Assembly (NCBI RefSeq): GCF_021496665.1
Contig: NZ_CP071246.1
Coordinates: forward strand, 868,001 to 932,000
DNA length: 64,000 bases
Origin: Corynebacterium sp. CNCTC7651
Lineage (GTDB): Bacteria; Actinomycetota; Actinomycetes; Mycobacteriales; Mycobacteriaceae
Direction: 5' to 3'
Part shown: in pieces, positions 7,947-16,899 of the stretch
Layout of the letters: each line of letters begins with the position of its first letter
Numbering within the stretch: the first letter of the stretch is position 1
The notes under the pieces: model-generated
Seen by the model: the letters and a program-made list of their open reading frames with translations, nothing else
Told to the model about the DNA's origin: nothing
The model's database searches: none
Position numbers and translations under genes: made by a program

Positions 7947-9141
7947 GGCCCGCCGCGGCGAGGAGTTCGCGTGCGCGGTCGGTGCCCGCGACCATCTCGA
8001 CCGCGGTGAGCGCCGTGGCGGTGGGCGGCAGGCCCGGGTTCTGGGTGAGTAGGACCACGCCGCGTTGGTGCGGCGGGACGTGCGTGCGGGTGTCGTCTTG
8101 GAGGGTGCGCCCGCCGATGGCGATGGTCAGACCGGTGAGCCTGCCGGCAATGCGGCCGGCGAGGGTGGTCTTGCCGGCGCCGTTCGGGCCGATGAGGGCG
8201 GTGACGGTGCCCGCCGGGAATGTCGAGGTTCCGGCGGTGATGGCCGGTGGTTCCGCGGCGGGGCGGGTCAGCTCGGCGAGGCCGGTGATGTCGATGCTGC
8301 CGGTTTCGCGGGCTTGGGGCGCGGGGTCGCGGTGCAGCAGCGTCGGGAGGAGCGACAGGGCGAGGGTAGCCAGGGCCAGTGCGACGAGGATTGCCGCGAG
8401 GCCGTAGGCCAAGTCTTGGTCTATCTCGCGGGCGAGGTAGATGCCAAGCGGCATGGTGCGGGTGGTGCCCGGCATTGATCCCGCGAACGTGAGTGTTGTG
8501 CCGAATTCGCCGAGTGAGCGCGCGAACGCGAGCCCCGCCGCGGAAACCAGCGCGGGGCGGATAGCGGGAAGCACCACCTTCCGGATGGTGGTGGCCGGGC
8601 TGAGCCCCACGCCGTGGGCGGAATCAACCACCTCCGGATCCAGCTGGCGCAGGGCGGTGTCCAGGGTGATCACCACAAACGGCAGCGCGATGAAGGTGTG
8701 CGCGGCAACCACGCCGGGGAAGGCGAAGGCGAAGGTGATCCCGGTGGCGTTGAGTAGCGGCGCCAGCGCCCCGCGGTTGCCCAGGAGTGCTGTGAGCGCG
8801 AGGCCGGCCACCACGGGCGGCAGCGCGAGCGGGAGCAGCACCAGCAGGCGCGCGAGGTGGGCGGTGTTCCGGCCACGCTGCATCCAGAGCGCCAGCGGCA
8901 GCCCGAGCAGCAAGCACAGGAGCGTGGCCAAGAGCGCGGACGCGAGCGTTACGCGCAGCATCTCGCTCGTGGCGGGGTCCGCGGCTATTGCGCCGAGCCC
9001 AGCCCACGGCACACGCAGGCCGAGCGCCGCGATGGGCAGCACGATGGTGGCCAGCGCTACCGCGGCCAGCGTCGCGACGGCAACCGGCACCCGCGGCTGA
9101 ATGCGGGTTGGTGCGGTGCTTCGCTGGGCGGTTTCAGGCAT
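7858..9141 (-). pseudogene. modBC: Second modB-modC copy, ATPase truncated at the duplication junction
   Basis: The 427-codon frame matches the intact modBC for about 398 codons (7947-9141): a whole ModB permease, Walker A GPNGAGKT and the Q-loop region. It then crosses into moeA2 sequence out of frame and gains about 29 unrelated residues. The ABC signature, Walker B and switch histidine are lost, so the ATPase half cannot work alone. The permease half could still be made and might pair with the intact ATPase. A deletion near the junction also distinguishes it from the first copy. Confidence 0.88.
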
Positions 9142-9150
9142 TGGGCGCGG

Positions 9151-9882
9151 TTAGCCAGCCGGGGTGAAGCCGTGGGAGGACCAGATGTTGCGGGCGGCGT
9201 CGGAAAGCAACAGCTCCACGAAGGCCTCGGCGGCGGCGCGGTCGTCGGTGGTGGTGGCTATGGCGGCAACCAGTTCGTTGCGATGCTCGGCGGCGTGGGG
9301 GATCTCGATGACCTCGACGGCGTCGCCGGCGGCGGCCGCGTCAGTGGCGTAGACGAAGCCCGCGTCCGCTTCAGCAGAAACCACCTTGCCCAGGGTGTCT
9401 GTCACGCTGTGTTCCAGCGAGACCGGATTGAGCTGCAGGTTGTTCGCGGCCGCCAGCGTGCGGGTCAGGGCGCCGCAGGGGACCTGCGCATCGCAGATCA
9501 CCAGGCTCACGCCGGGGCCGGCTGCGTCCTCCACCCGGGCGATGCCGGCCGGGTTGCCCTTCGGTACCACCAAGACCAGCGTGTTCGTTGCAACCACCCG
9601 CGGGTTCTCGGCTACGCCGGCTGCGACGGCCCTTTCCATGGTGGGGGCGTCCGCGGTGATGAGGACATCGCCGGGTGCGCCCGCCGCGAGCTGCTGCAGC
9701 AGGTCAGCCGAGCCGGCGTTGACAAACACCAGCTCCGGGTCCGATAGAGCCTGCAGGTCCTCGTTGAGCACGCGTGTCGACGCCGCCCCGAACACCGTCA
9801 AGTCCTGCGGCGCCGGTGCGCCGCAGGCAGCGAGGCCGGCGGCGGCTGCGAGCGCGGCAGCGGTGCGCTGGGTGTTGTTCAC
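9151..9882 (-). CDS. modA: Molybdate-binding lipoprotein ModA, second copy
   Basis: 243 residues, nearly identical to the first modA, including the lipobox ending at Cys20 and the full binding-protein fold. It differs by a few substitutions and one missing threonine codon in the ATTTDDRAAA stretch. The GTG start overlaps the second mobA stop. The reading frame is intact, so this copy may be functional and would raise ModA dosage relative to the single complete ATPase. Confidence 0.88.
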   Translation of the reverse strand: MNNTQRTAAALAAAAGLAACGAPAPQDLTVFGAASTRVLNEDLQALSDPELVFVNAGSADLLQQLAAGAPGDVLITADAPTMERAVAAGVAENPRVVATNTLVLVVPKGNPAGIARVEDAAGPGVSLVICDAQVPCGALTRTLAAANNLQLNPVSLEHSVTDTLGKVVSAEADAGFVYATDAAAAGDAVEVIEIPHAAEHRNELVAAIATTTDDRAAAEAFVELLLSDAARNIWSSHGFTPAG

Positions 9883-10489
9883 AGGTCCACCCTACCCAGC
9901 GCCGCGAGCTCCTCCGGAGTGTCGTAATCCGTCTCCGCGCCGTCGCCGGGCACGGTGACCAGCCTGCCCGCCGCACGCGCCCGGCGCAGGAGCGCCATGG
10001 CCGGGGCGCCGCGGGGATCCACCGCAGCAAGGGCGTCTTCCAGAGCCCTGCGCCGCCACAGCGCGCAGAGGGGTTGGATGCGGCCGTCGGCGGAGACGAT
10101 CGAGGCGGCGTCCGCGCCTGGGCCCGCAGCGTCCAGCGCCTCGGCGAGGCGGGGAATCAGGGTGCCGGAGCGCGGCGCGTCCACGGCGACAACGGCGATG
10201 AGGTCCACCCCGTCCACGCCGTCCGCACCGTCCACGCCGGTGAGCCGTGCAAGGCCCGCGGCGATGCCGGCCACCGGCCCGCCGAACGGCGGGTCTTCGC
10301 TCACGGTGGGCGCTACGGCCGGGTCCAGGTCCAAGTTCTGCGGGGAGACCACCACGCGGGGCCAGTGGGCGGGGAGGTGGTGCGAGCAAACGTCGATAAG
10401 CCGGGAGCCGTCGACGCGCACCTGCGCCTTGTCCGCGCCCATGCGGGAGGAGCGGCCGCCGGCGAGGATGATTACGCCGATGGGGGAGG

Positions 10490-10493
<4 letters not shown>
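9879..10493 (-). CDS. mobA: Molybdenum cofactor guanylyltransferase MobA, second copy
   Basis: 204 residues with the LAGGRSSRMGADK motif, differing at a handful of positions from the first copy. The GTG start (10491-10493) overlaps the original moaC stop. Because the upstream moaC copy is frameshifted, ribosomes on moaC no longer end there but run on out of frame to 9892, so coupled initiation of this mobA is probably disturbed. Confidence 0.85.
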
Positions 10494-10965
<472 letters not shown>

Positions 10966-10972
10966 GGGGCAG

Positions 10973-10978
10973 ACACTA
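10973..10978 (-). promoter_or_regulatory. Candidate -10 element before the second moaC copy
   Basis: TAGTGT on the minus strand, 7 nt before the ATG, identical to that of the first copy. The mobA-modA-modB duplicate may therefore still be transcribed. Confidence 0.35.
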
Positions 10979-11088
10979 CGGCACTGCGGCAATAATCACG
11001 GAGGCGAACATCACCGGGGCAAAGATCAGGGTGCGAATCAGGGTCATCCCCCTCGCCGGTGGTCAGCGGGCAGGCGTGTAATAGAGGT

Positions 11089-12471
11089 ATGGAAACGCGC
11101 CAGCTCCAACCCCAGCCCCAAAGGCAACGCTCCGCCACGACCGTCCGTTATCTCGCCCCTGATGTGGCGCGCGGCATGGCGCTTCTGGGCATCATCCTGG
11201 CGAACATCCCCACAGCCTGGCTGCCCCACTTCGGTGTGGAGCACGCGGAGCAATTCGGCGGGTACAGCGGCGCGCCGACGCTGGCGGAACAGCTGCTGAT
11301 TGTCTTCCAAGCCATGTTCGTGCATGCCCGCGGGCTGCCGATGTTCTCCACGCTGCTGGGTGTGGGCATCGGCATGATCTCTGTCAGCCTGGCTCAGCGC
11401 GGGTACACGGCGAAGGAAGCCCGTCGGCTCATAATCCGGCGCTACGCCTGGCTCCTCGCACTTGGTGCCGTGCACATCACGCTGCTCTTCAGTTTCGACA
11501 TCATGTTCACCTACGGCTGTTTGGGCATCATCGTGGCATTCCTGCTCACGCGCAACGACAAGGTGTTGTTGTGGATCGCCGGCATCTGCTTCGGCATCAT
11601 GTTCCTCGGCAACGCGATCTCCGTGTTCGCCTCGGGGGCTGATCCGGAATCCATGGCGGATAAAGCTGGCACGCTGCCCATTGACGCGCCCACCAACCTC
11701 CCTCAGCTGGTGAGCAACTTGCGCTTAGTGCTGGAAACTGCGATCGCCGCCCCGTTCCTCGCGGTCATGCTGCTCCCGCCGGTCCTGGTCGGTTTCACCT
11801 GGGGCCGCGCTGGGGTGCTGGGTAAGGTGGCAGCCCACCGGCGGATGCTGCTGAGGTGGACGTGGGGTGCGGCCGCGGTGATCTTGCTCATCGGTTTACC
11901 GTGGGGCCTGTCCGCGATCGGGGTGCTGCCCTACGAGTGGGAGGCCACGCTGCACTCCGCCAACGTGGTCATGGGCCTGCTCACCGGCCCAGGCATCGTC
12001 GCCGCCGTGGCGCTTGCGCTGGAACCGGTGCAGCGCCGCGTCGCGGCCGGCGCGGGTACACCGTGGTGGCTGTGGCCGTTCGTCGCACTCGGAAAGCGCT
12101 CGATGAGCGGCTACGTGGGCCAATCCCTCATCATGGTGCCGATCCTGCTCACCGTCCCCGCGTCCACCCTGCTCGCGCTCACCATCCCGCAGCAGATGTG
12201 GCTGGGCGTGCTGGTCTGGGCGCTCACCCTGGTCGCCGCTTGCCTGCTCGAACTCGCCGGCCAGCCCGGCCCGTTCGAGCGCCTGCACCGCCGCCTCTCC
12301 TACGGCAAGCAGGGGTTGCGGCCTCAGATCAGCAGCACGTCCACTTCGGGGCCCATGCTTGACGACGCTTCCCGGACCGCCACCCCGTCACAACCCACCA
12401 GCGTGGCAACCATGTGGGAGCCCGGAGCGAGCGGGGAGAGCGCCTCGGCCCGCGGGGTTGTTTCACCGTAG
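11089..12471 (+). CDS. DUF418-family multi-pass membrane protein, second copy
   Basis: 460 residues. The start METRQLQP (11089) is chosen because it aligns with the first copy; an in-frame ATG lies 30 nt upstream. It has the same DUF418 features and the same antisense overlap of 148 nt with the 3' end of moeA2. The N-terminal tail is shorter than in the first copy. The middle third differs at many residues while the last 200 are nearly identical, so the two genes are mosaics. Confidence 0.8.
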   Translation: METRQLQPQPQRQRSATTVRYLAPDVARGMALLGIILANIPTAWLPHFGVEHAEQFGGYSGAPTLAEQLLIVFQAMFVHARGLPMFSTLLGVGIGMISVSLAQRGYTAKEARRLIIRRYAWLLALGAVHITLLFSFDIMFTYGCLGIIVAFLLTRNDKVLLWIAGICFGIMFLGNAISVFASGADPESMADKAGTLPIDAPTNLPQLVSNLRLVLETAIAAPFLAVMLLPPVLVGFTWGRAGVLGKVAAHRRMLLRWTWGAAAVILLIGLPWGLSAIGVLPYEWEATLHSANVVMGLLTGPGIVAAVALALEPVQRRVAAGAGTPWWLWPFVALGKRSMSGYVGQSLIMVPILLTVPASTLLALTIPQQMWLGVLVWALTLVAACLLELAGQPGPFERLHRRLSYGKQGLRPQISSTSTSGPMLDDASRTATPSQPTSVATMWEPGASGESASARGVVSP

Positions 12472-13625
12472 TCCAGCCGCACCGGCACGAGGAGGGTGGT
12501 GCCGGGCTTGGGCCGAGGGAAGTCGGGGGCGACGCTGGCGCGCACTCGCGGGCGCTCGTGGGGGAGCAGGCCGCGAGTCTCGCCCGCGGCGGCGCGGATA
12601 AGCGGGGCGAGGTAGAGGTGCGCGGAGACGAACGCCGCCACCGGGTTGCCGGGAAGGCACACCACCGGGGTGCCGCGCCACGTTGCCAGACCTTGCGGGC
12701 CGCCGGGGCGTTGCGCGACGTGGCCGAACCAGGCTGCGCCGTCGGAGCTGCCCGCCGCGTCTGTACCCTCAAGCACCTCCCGGACCACGTCGAACGCGCC
12801 GGCGCTCACCCCGCCGGAGGTGACAACCAAGTTGTGCTCCGCGCAGGCGCTGCCCAAAAGCGAACGGAACTCTGCCGCGCCGTCGCGGGCGTGCAGCTGG
12901 GTGACCTCCGCGCCCGCAGCCCGGGCGATGGCGGCCAGCATGGGCAGGTTCGAGTTCGGGATTTGCGCGCCCTGGATCTCGCCGGGCCAGGGGACGAGCT
13001 CGTCCCCGGTCGAGATCACGGCCACCTGCGGTCTCGCCGTCACCTTCACCTCCCGCACGCCGGTAGCTACCAGCGCGGCGAGGGTGCCGGCATCCACAAG
13101 GGCACCTTGCCTTGCGACGATCCCCCCAACCCCCACGTTCGACCCCGCCCGCCGGATGTGGTCCCGACCGGCCTGTACGTCCTGGATAGTGACTTCCGCA
13201 GGCAGCGGCACGGGGCCGCGGGGGATGTCAGTCTGCTCGACAGGGATGACCACGATGTCGCTTCCGGGTGGGACGGGCGCGCCCGTCATCACGCGGACCG
13301 CGTTGCCCGGCGGGCACGATTCCGCATGCGCGCCGGCGGGAATGTCGCCGGCGACGGGGAGGGTGACCGGTGTACCTGCGGCGGTGTCGCCAGTCGCTCC
13401 GGCGACATCAGACGCATGGACAGCGAAGCCGTCCATCGCGGCGTTGTCGAAGGGTGGCACAGCGAAGCGTGCTGGCACGTCGGCGGCGAGGTGGAGGCCT
13501 GCGGCGTCGAAAAGCGGGAGGCGCTGCGTGCCGGGGCGGGCGAGGCCGGCGAGGGCGAGGACCGCGGCGGCGTGCTCGGCGATGGTGCGCGGGGCTGTGT
13601 GCTCGGCAATGGAGCGCGGGGTCAC
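12324..13625 (-). CDS. moeA: Molybdopterin molybdotransferase MoeA (second paralogue, intact copy)
   Basis: About 433 residues from the GTG at 13623-13625. It has FDNAAMDGFAV, the STGDEL block, TSGGVSAGAFDVV and CLPGNPVAAFVSAHLYL, all typical of MoeA. It lies 5 nt after moaA ends and is probably co-transcribed with it. It differs strongly from the first MoeA, so the window encodes two distinct molybdotransferases; actinobacteria often have several, sometimes for different enzymes. The last 148 nt overlap the end of the DUF418 gene on the other strand. The frame is open further upstream into moaA, but that stretch is not MoeA-like. Confidence 0.87.
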   Translation of the reverse strand: MTPRSIAEHTAPRTIAEHAAAVLALAGLARPGTQRLPLFDAAGLHLAADVPARFAVPPFDNAAMDGFAVHASDVAGATGDTAAGTPVTLPVAGDIPAGAHAESCPPGNAVRVMTGAPVPPGSDIVVIPVEQTDIPRGPVPLPAEVTIQDVQAGRDHIRRAGSNVGVGGIVARQGALVDAGTLAALVATGVREVKVTARPQVAVISTGDELVPWPGEIQGAQIPNSNLPMLAAIARAAGAEVTQLHARDGAAEFRSLLGSACAEHNLVVTSGGVSAGAFDVVREVLEGTDAAGSSDGAAWFGHVAQRPGGPQGLATWRGTPVVCLPGNPVAAFVSAHLYLAPLIRAAAGETRGLLPHERPRVRASVAPDFPRPKPGTTLLVPVRLDYGETTPRAEALSPLAPGSHMVATLVGCDGVAVREASSSMGPEVDVLLI

Positions 13626-13630
13626 GGGGC

Positions 13631-14668
13631 TTAGCCGCCGATCTCGCTCATCAGGCGTTCCGGTTTCAAGAACCCCGGATCGTCGATGCCGTGGCCGGGC
13701 TTTTTCGCCCACATCGCGCCCGCCCACAGTGCAGCGAGTTCATCGTCGCTCGCGCCGGCGCGCATGGCGTCGCGGAGGGAGACCTCGTCCGCGGCGGCGG
13801 AGAAGAGGCAGGAGCGCACGGCGCCGTCGGTGGTCAGGCGGGTGCGGTCGCACGCGCCGCAAAAAGGGTGGGTAACAGATGCGATGATGCCCACGCGGCC
13901 GCGGCGGCCGGTCGCGGGGTCTGCGATGTCCCAGCGTGCGGCGGGAGCGGCACCGCGTGGCTCGGCGGCCGGGGAGAGGTCGAAACGTTCCTTCAACCGT
14001 CCCAGGATCTCCTCAGCGGTGACCATGTTCGTGCGGTCCCACTTCTCGCGGGGGCCAAGCGGCATCTGCTCGATGAACCGCAGCTCCAGGCCGCGGACAA
14101 GGGCGAAGTCTGCCAGGTCGCACACCGCGTCCTCATTCACACCCGGCATCACCACGGCGTTGATTTTCACAGGCGTGAGCCCCGCGGCCAGCGCGGCATC
14201 GATGCCCGCAATCACATCGGGGAGCCGGTCGCGCCGGGTCAGTGCCGCGTACTGCTCGCGGTCCACGGTGTCCAAGGAGATGTTGATGCGGTCCAACCCA
14301 GCGGCGGCCAAACCGGCAGCGCGGCGGTCTAACCCCAGCGCATTGGTGGTGAGCGCGGTGGTTGGGTTCAAGCCGTCGTCGGCACGCAAGCCCTTCGTCG
14401 CCCGAACGATGTCCTCGAGGGAGCGGCGCAAAAGCGGCTCGCCGCCGGTGAAGCGGACTTGGCGGATGCCCAGCTGTTCCACGGCGATGCGGATGAGGCG
14501 GATCACCTCGCCGTCGTCAAGCGTGTGCTCCGTGGGCAGCCACTCCAGTCCGTCTGCGGGCATGCAGTACGTGCAGCGGAGGTTGCAGCGGTCCGTGAGG
14601 CTGACGCGCAGGTCGCGCGCGGTGCGGCCGTACGAGTCAACGAGGGTGGATGGTGCCTTCGGAGCCAT
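13631..14668 (-). CDS. moaA: GTP 3',8-cyclase MoaA (radical SAM)
   Basis: 345 residues from MAPKAPSTLVDSYGR. The radical-SAM cluster motif CxxxCxxC is at Cys28, Cys32 and Cys35 (CNLRCTYC). The second cluster region near the C-terminus is FCGACDRTRLT with a later SCLF, and the protein ends in Gly-Gly, as MoaA does. It catalyses the first step of cofactor synthesis, rearranging GTP, with MoaC completing cPMP. The frame is open upstream, but that stretch is the end of the acyl-CoA ligase in another frame. The gap to that ligase is 37 nt. Confidence 0.93.
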   Translation of the reverse strand: MAPKAPSTLVDSYGRTARDLRVSLTDRCNLRCTYCMPADGLEWLPTEHTLDDGEVIRLIRIAVEQLGIRQVRFTGGEPLLRRSLEDIVRATKGLRADDGLNPTTALTTNALGLDRRAAGLAAAGLDRINISLDTVDREQYAALTRRDRLPDVIAGIDAALAAGLTPVKINAVVMPGVNEDAVCDLADFALVRGLELRFIEQMPLGPREKWDRTNMVTAEEILGRLKERFDLSPAAEPRGAAPAARWDIADPATGRRGRVGIIASVTHPFCGACDRTRLTTDGAVRSCLFSAAADEVSLRDAMRAGASDDELAALWAGAMWAKKPGHGIDDPGFLKPERLMSEIGG

Positions 14669-14705
14669 AGTGCGCCCAATGATAGGCGGGGCGCGGCCGG
14701 TGGCG

Positions 14706-16493
14706 TTAGTCCGCGGCCCCCTCCGGCGCCTGCGCAGGGGAGGAGGCCTCCGCGGCCCCCTCCGGCTCCACCTTCCGCGAGCGGTTGCCCGGGCCCGGCA
14801 GGGCGATGATGTCGAACTCGTCGCGCTTGAGATGCTTGCGCAGGTCCTTCTTGTCAAACTTGCCCACGCTGGTCTTGTCGATGGAGCGCACGAACGTCCA
14901 GTACTCCGGTGCCATCCAGCGCGGCAGCACATCCGCCAAGCCGGAGCGGAGCGCCGCCGCAGTCTCCTCCGTCGGCTCGAACTCCGGGTGCAGCACAGTC
15001 ACAGCCAGCGGGCGCTCTCCCCACTTTTTGTCCGGAATGCCGATCACGGCGCACTCGATCACCATGTCGGACTCCATGATGAGGTTTTCCACCTGCGCAG
15101 AGTAAATCCACTCGCCGCCGGAGCGGATGACGTCGCGGGCGCGGTCGTAGAGCGTCATGAACCCGTCGTGCGTCACGGTGCCCACGTCGCCGGTTCGCAG
15201 CCAGCCGTCCGCGGTGAAGTGCTCCCGCTCGTCCGTGATGGATTCACCCCTGAACTCGCTGGCCAACTGGCCCGCTTCCTGCGTGGGGGAGTGGTAGTAC
15301 TCCTTGGCCACCAGGTTGCCGCGGACCTGGATCTCGCCCTGGGTGAGGTCGTTCGCAGCCATCACGCGTCCGTCGTTGACCACGCGGTATTCCAGCCAGG
15401 GGGCGAAACGGCCCTGGGACACGCGGTACGCCCAGCGCGCCTCACCTGCAGCGCCCGACGGGGGCCTGGACACGGTGCCCACGGTGGAGGTCTCGGTCAT
15501 GCCCCACACGTGCACCACATCCACGCCGTAGCGTTCCTCCCACACTTTGATCAAGCCGGGCGGGGCAGGGGAGCCGCCGACGTAAATCTCTTGGAGACTC
15601 ATGCGTTCCGGCGGGTTGTGCAGGTAGTGCACCATGAGCTGGATCCACAGCGTGGGCACGCCGTGCGCCACACGCGGGTGGGTGGAAGCGATGAGTTTGG
15701 CCAGCGTCGGCGCAGACACGTCCGAATCCGGGAGCACGAGCGGGGTGCCCGCGAGGAACGCCGCGAATGGCACGCCCCAGCTGAGCACGTGGTAGATGGG
15801 AATGCAGCACAGGAAAGACTCGCCGTGCGCTACCGCCAGCGAATCCGTCGCGCGCAGACTCATCGCCTCGAGCCACAGGGAGCGGTGCGAGTAGGCCACA
15901 CCCTTCGGCGCGCCCGTGGTCGCGGTGGAGTACACCAGCGCCGCCGCGGTGGTTTCCGGCAGGGTGGGCCAGGCGAAAATCGTGGAGCGCCCGTCCAGCA
16001 GCTGCTCATAGCTGCGCGTATCGACGTTTGCCGGAAGCGCCTGCGCTAGTTTTTCCACCGGCTCCAAGCCGGTGAACGCCACCGCTACAACTTGGGGGCA
16101 GCGCTCGAGCACACGGCCCAGCTTCTCTGCCAGACGAGGATCCGCCACGATCACCTTCGCCTCGGAGTGGTTGACGATGTAGGCGATCTGGTCCTCCATC
16201 AACTGGATGTTCAGCGGCGTGAACACGGCGCCCTTGGCCGCGACGGCGAACATCACCTCCACGTGCTCGGAGCAGTTGTAGAGGAACGTGGCTACGCGCT
16301 GGTCCCCGTCAATGCCCAACTCATCGTGCAGCGCGTTCGCGAAAGCCCCCGCACGTGCGCCGATGGTGGCAAACGTGGTCTCTTCCGCCCCGCCAGTGCG
16401 CCAGGTGGTGCACTTGGTTTGACCGTGCGTGGTGGACCCGTACTCCAGGATCCTGGCGACGGAAAACGGCACCTCCTGCATCGTTGAAAGCAT
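14706..16493 (-). CDS. Fatty-acid--CoA ligase (AMP-binding, long/medium-chain type)
   Basis: 595 residues of the ANL superfamily. The AMP-binding loop reads YSTATTGAPKGVAYSH, in which the usual Ser-Gly-Thr-Thr is Thr-Ala-Thr-Thr. It also has WGMTETS, GWLRTGDVG, DRARDVIRSGGEWIYSAQVEN and a C-terminal GKFDKKDLRK with the catalytic lysine. These enzymes activate a fatty acid via an acyl-adenylate to the CoA ester in the cytoplasm; the substrate cannot be told. The start MLSTMQEVPFSV has TAAAGT 7 nt upstream, and a second ATG is at 16479-16481. A Pro/Ala/Glu-rich tail ends the protein. It is not obviously tied to the cofactor genes downstream. Confidence 0.85.
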   Translation of the reverse strand: MLSTMQEVPFSVARILEYGSTTHGQTKCTTWRTGGAEETTFATIGARAGAFANALHDELGIDGDQRVATFLYNCSEHVEVMFAVAAKGAVFTPLNIQLMEDQIAYIVNHSEAKVIVADPRLAEKLGRVLERCPQVVAVAFTGLEPVEKLAQALPANVDTRSYEQLLDGRSTIFAWPTLPETTAAALVYSTATTGAPKGVAYSHRSLWLEAMSLRATDSLAVAHGESFLCCIPIYHVLSWGVPFAAFLAGTPLVLPDSDVSAPTLAKLIASTHPRVAHGVPTLWIQLMVHYLHNPPERMSLQEIYVGGSPAPPGLIKVWEERYGVDVVHVWGMTETSTVGTVSRPPSGAAGEARWAYRVSQGRFAPWLEYRVVNDGRVMAANDLTQGEIQVRGNLVAKEYYHSPTQEAGQLASEFRGESITDEREHFTADGWLRTGDVGTVTHDGFMTLYDRARDVIRSGGEWIYSAQVENLIMESDMVIECAVIGIPDKKWGERPLAVTVLHPEFEPTEETAAALRSGLADVLPRWMAPEYWTFVRSIDKTSVGKFDKKDLRKHLKRDEFDIIALPGPGNRSRKVEPEGAAEASSPAQAPEGAAD

Positions 16494-16899
16494 GAGCCAC
16501 ACTTTAGCCCGAGCGCGGACGGTGTTCGGGGACACGCGGCGTTCGGGGACACGCGGTGGGGTTGCCGGGGTAGCAGTAGGAAAGTTGGCAGGGTGCGCTA
16601 TAGTGTCCGGCAGGATCCCCGCACCGAGATTTTGCGGAAACCTGCGGGGTCTGTGGAAGCCGCCGCCAGCGGCCCCGGACGCGACCCGCCTCCCGCAGCG
16701 AGGGATGCGCGCGGCGAGATCCGCCCCTGTGAATTCACACCCGTTGCCGGTGGCGATTGCGCCGTCGTGGACGCGGCTCGCGGGGAAATGACAATTTGCA
16801 CAGACTTTTGCACACGAACGCCTCCGGCGCGGGAATACAATCCCGACCGGCCCCGGGGAGGGCAGCTTGGCCCCGCGGGGTGGCGACGAAAGGACATCC
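16494..16899. other. Intergenic region and leader upstream of rho (406 bp)
   Basis: No coding potential was recognised between the divergent acyl-CoA ligase and rho. It holds the ligase -10 (16501-16506), two possible rho -10 hexamers, TATAGT at 16599-16604 and TACAAT at 16836-16841 (neither with a good -35), and a TTTGCACA pair near 16795-16814. The long leader could be used in rho autoregulation, but no specific structure was identified. Confidence 0.4.
16501..16506 (-). promoter_or_regulatory. Candidate -10 element of the acyl-CoA ligase gene
   Basis: TAAAGT on the minus strand ends 7 nt before the ATG, consistent with a leaderless transcript. Confidence 0.4.

Noticed and set aside
16599..16604. 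TATAGT as the certain rho promoter
   Set aside because: No suitable -35 at normal spacing; mentioned only as a possibility in the leader entry.
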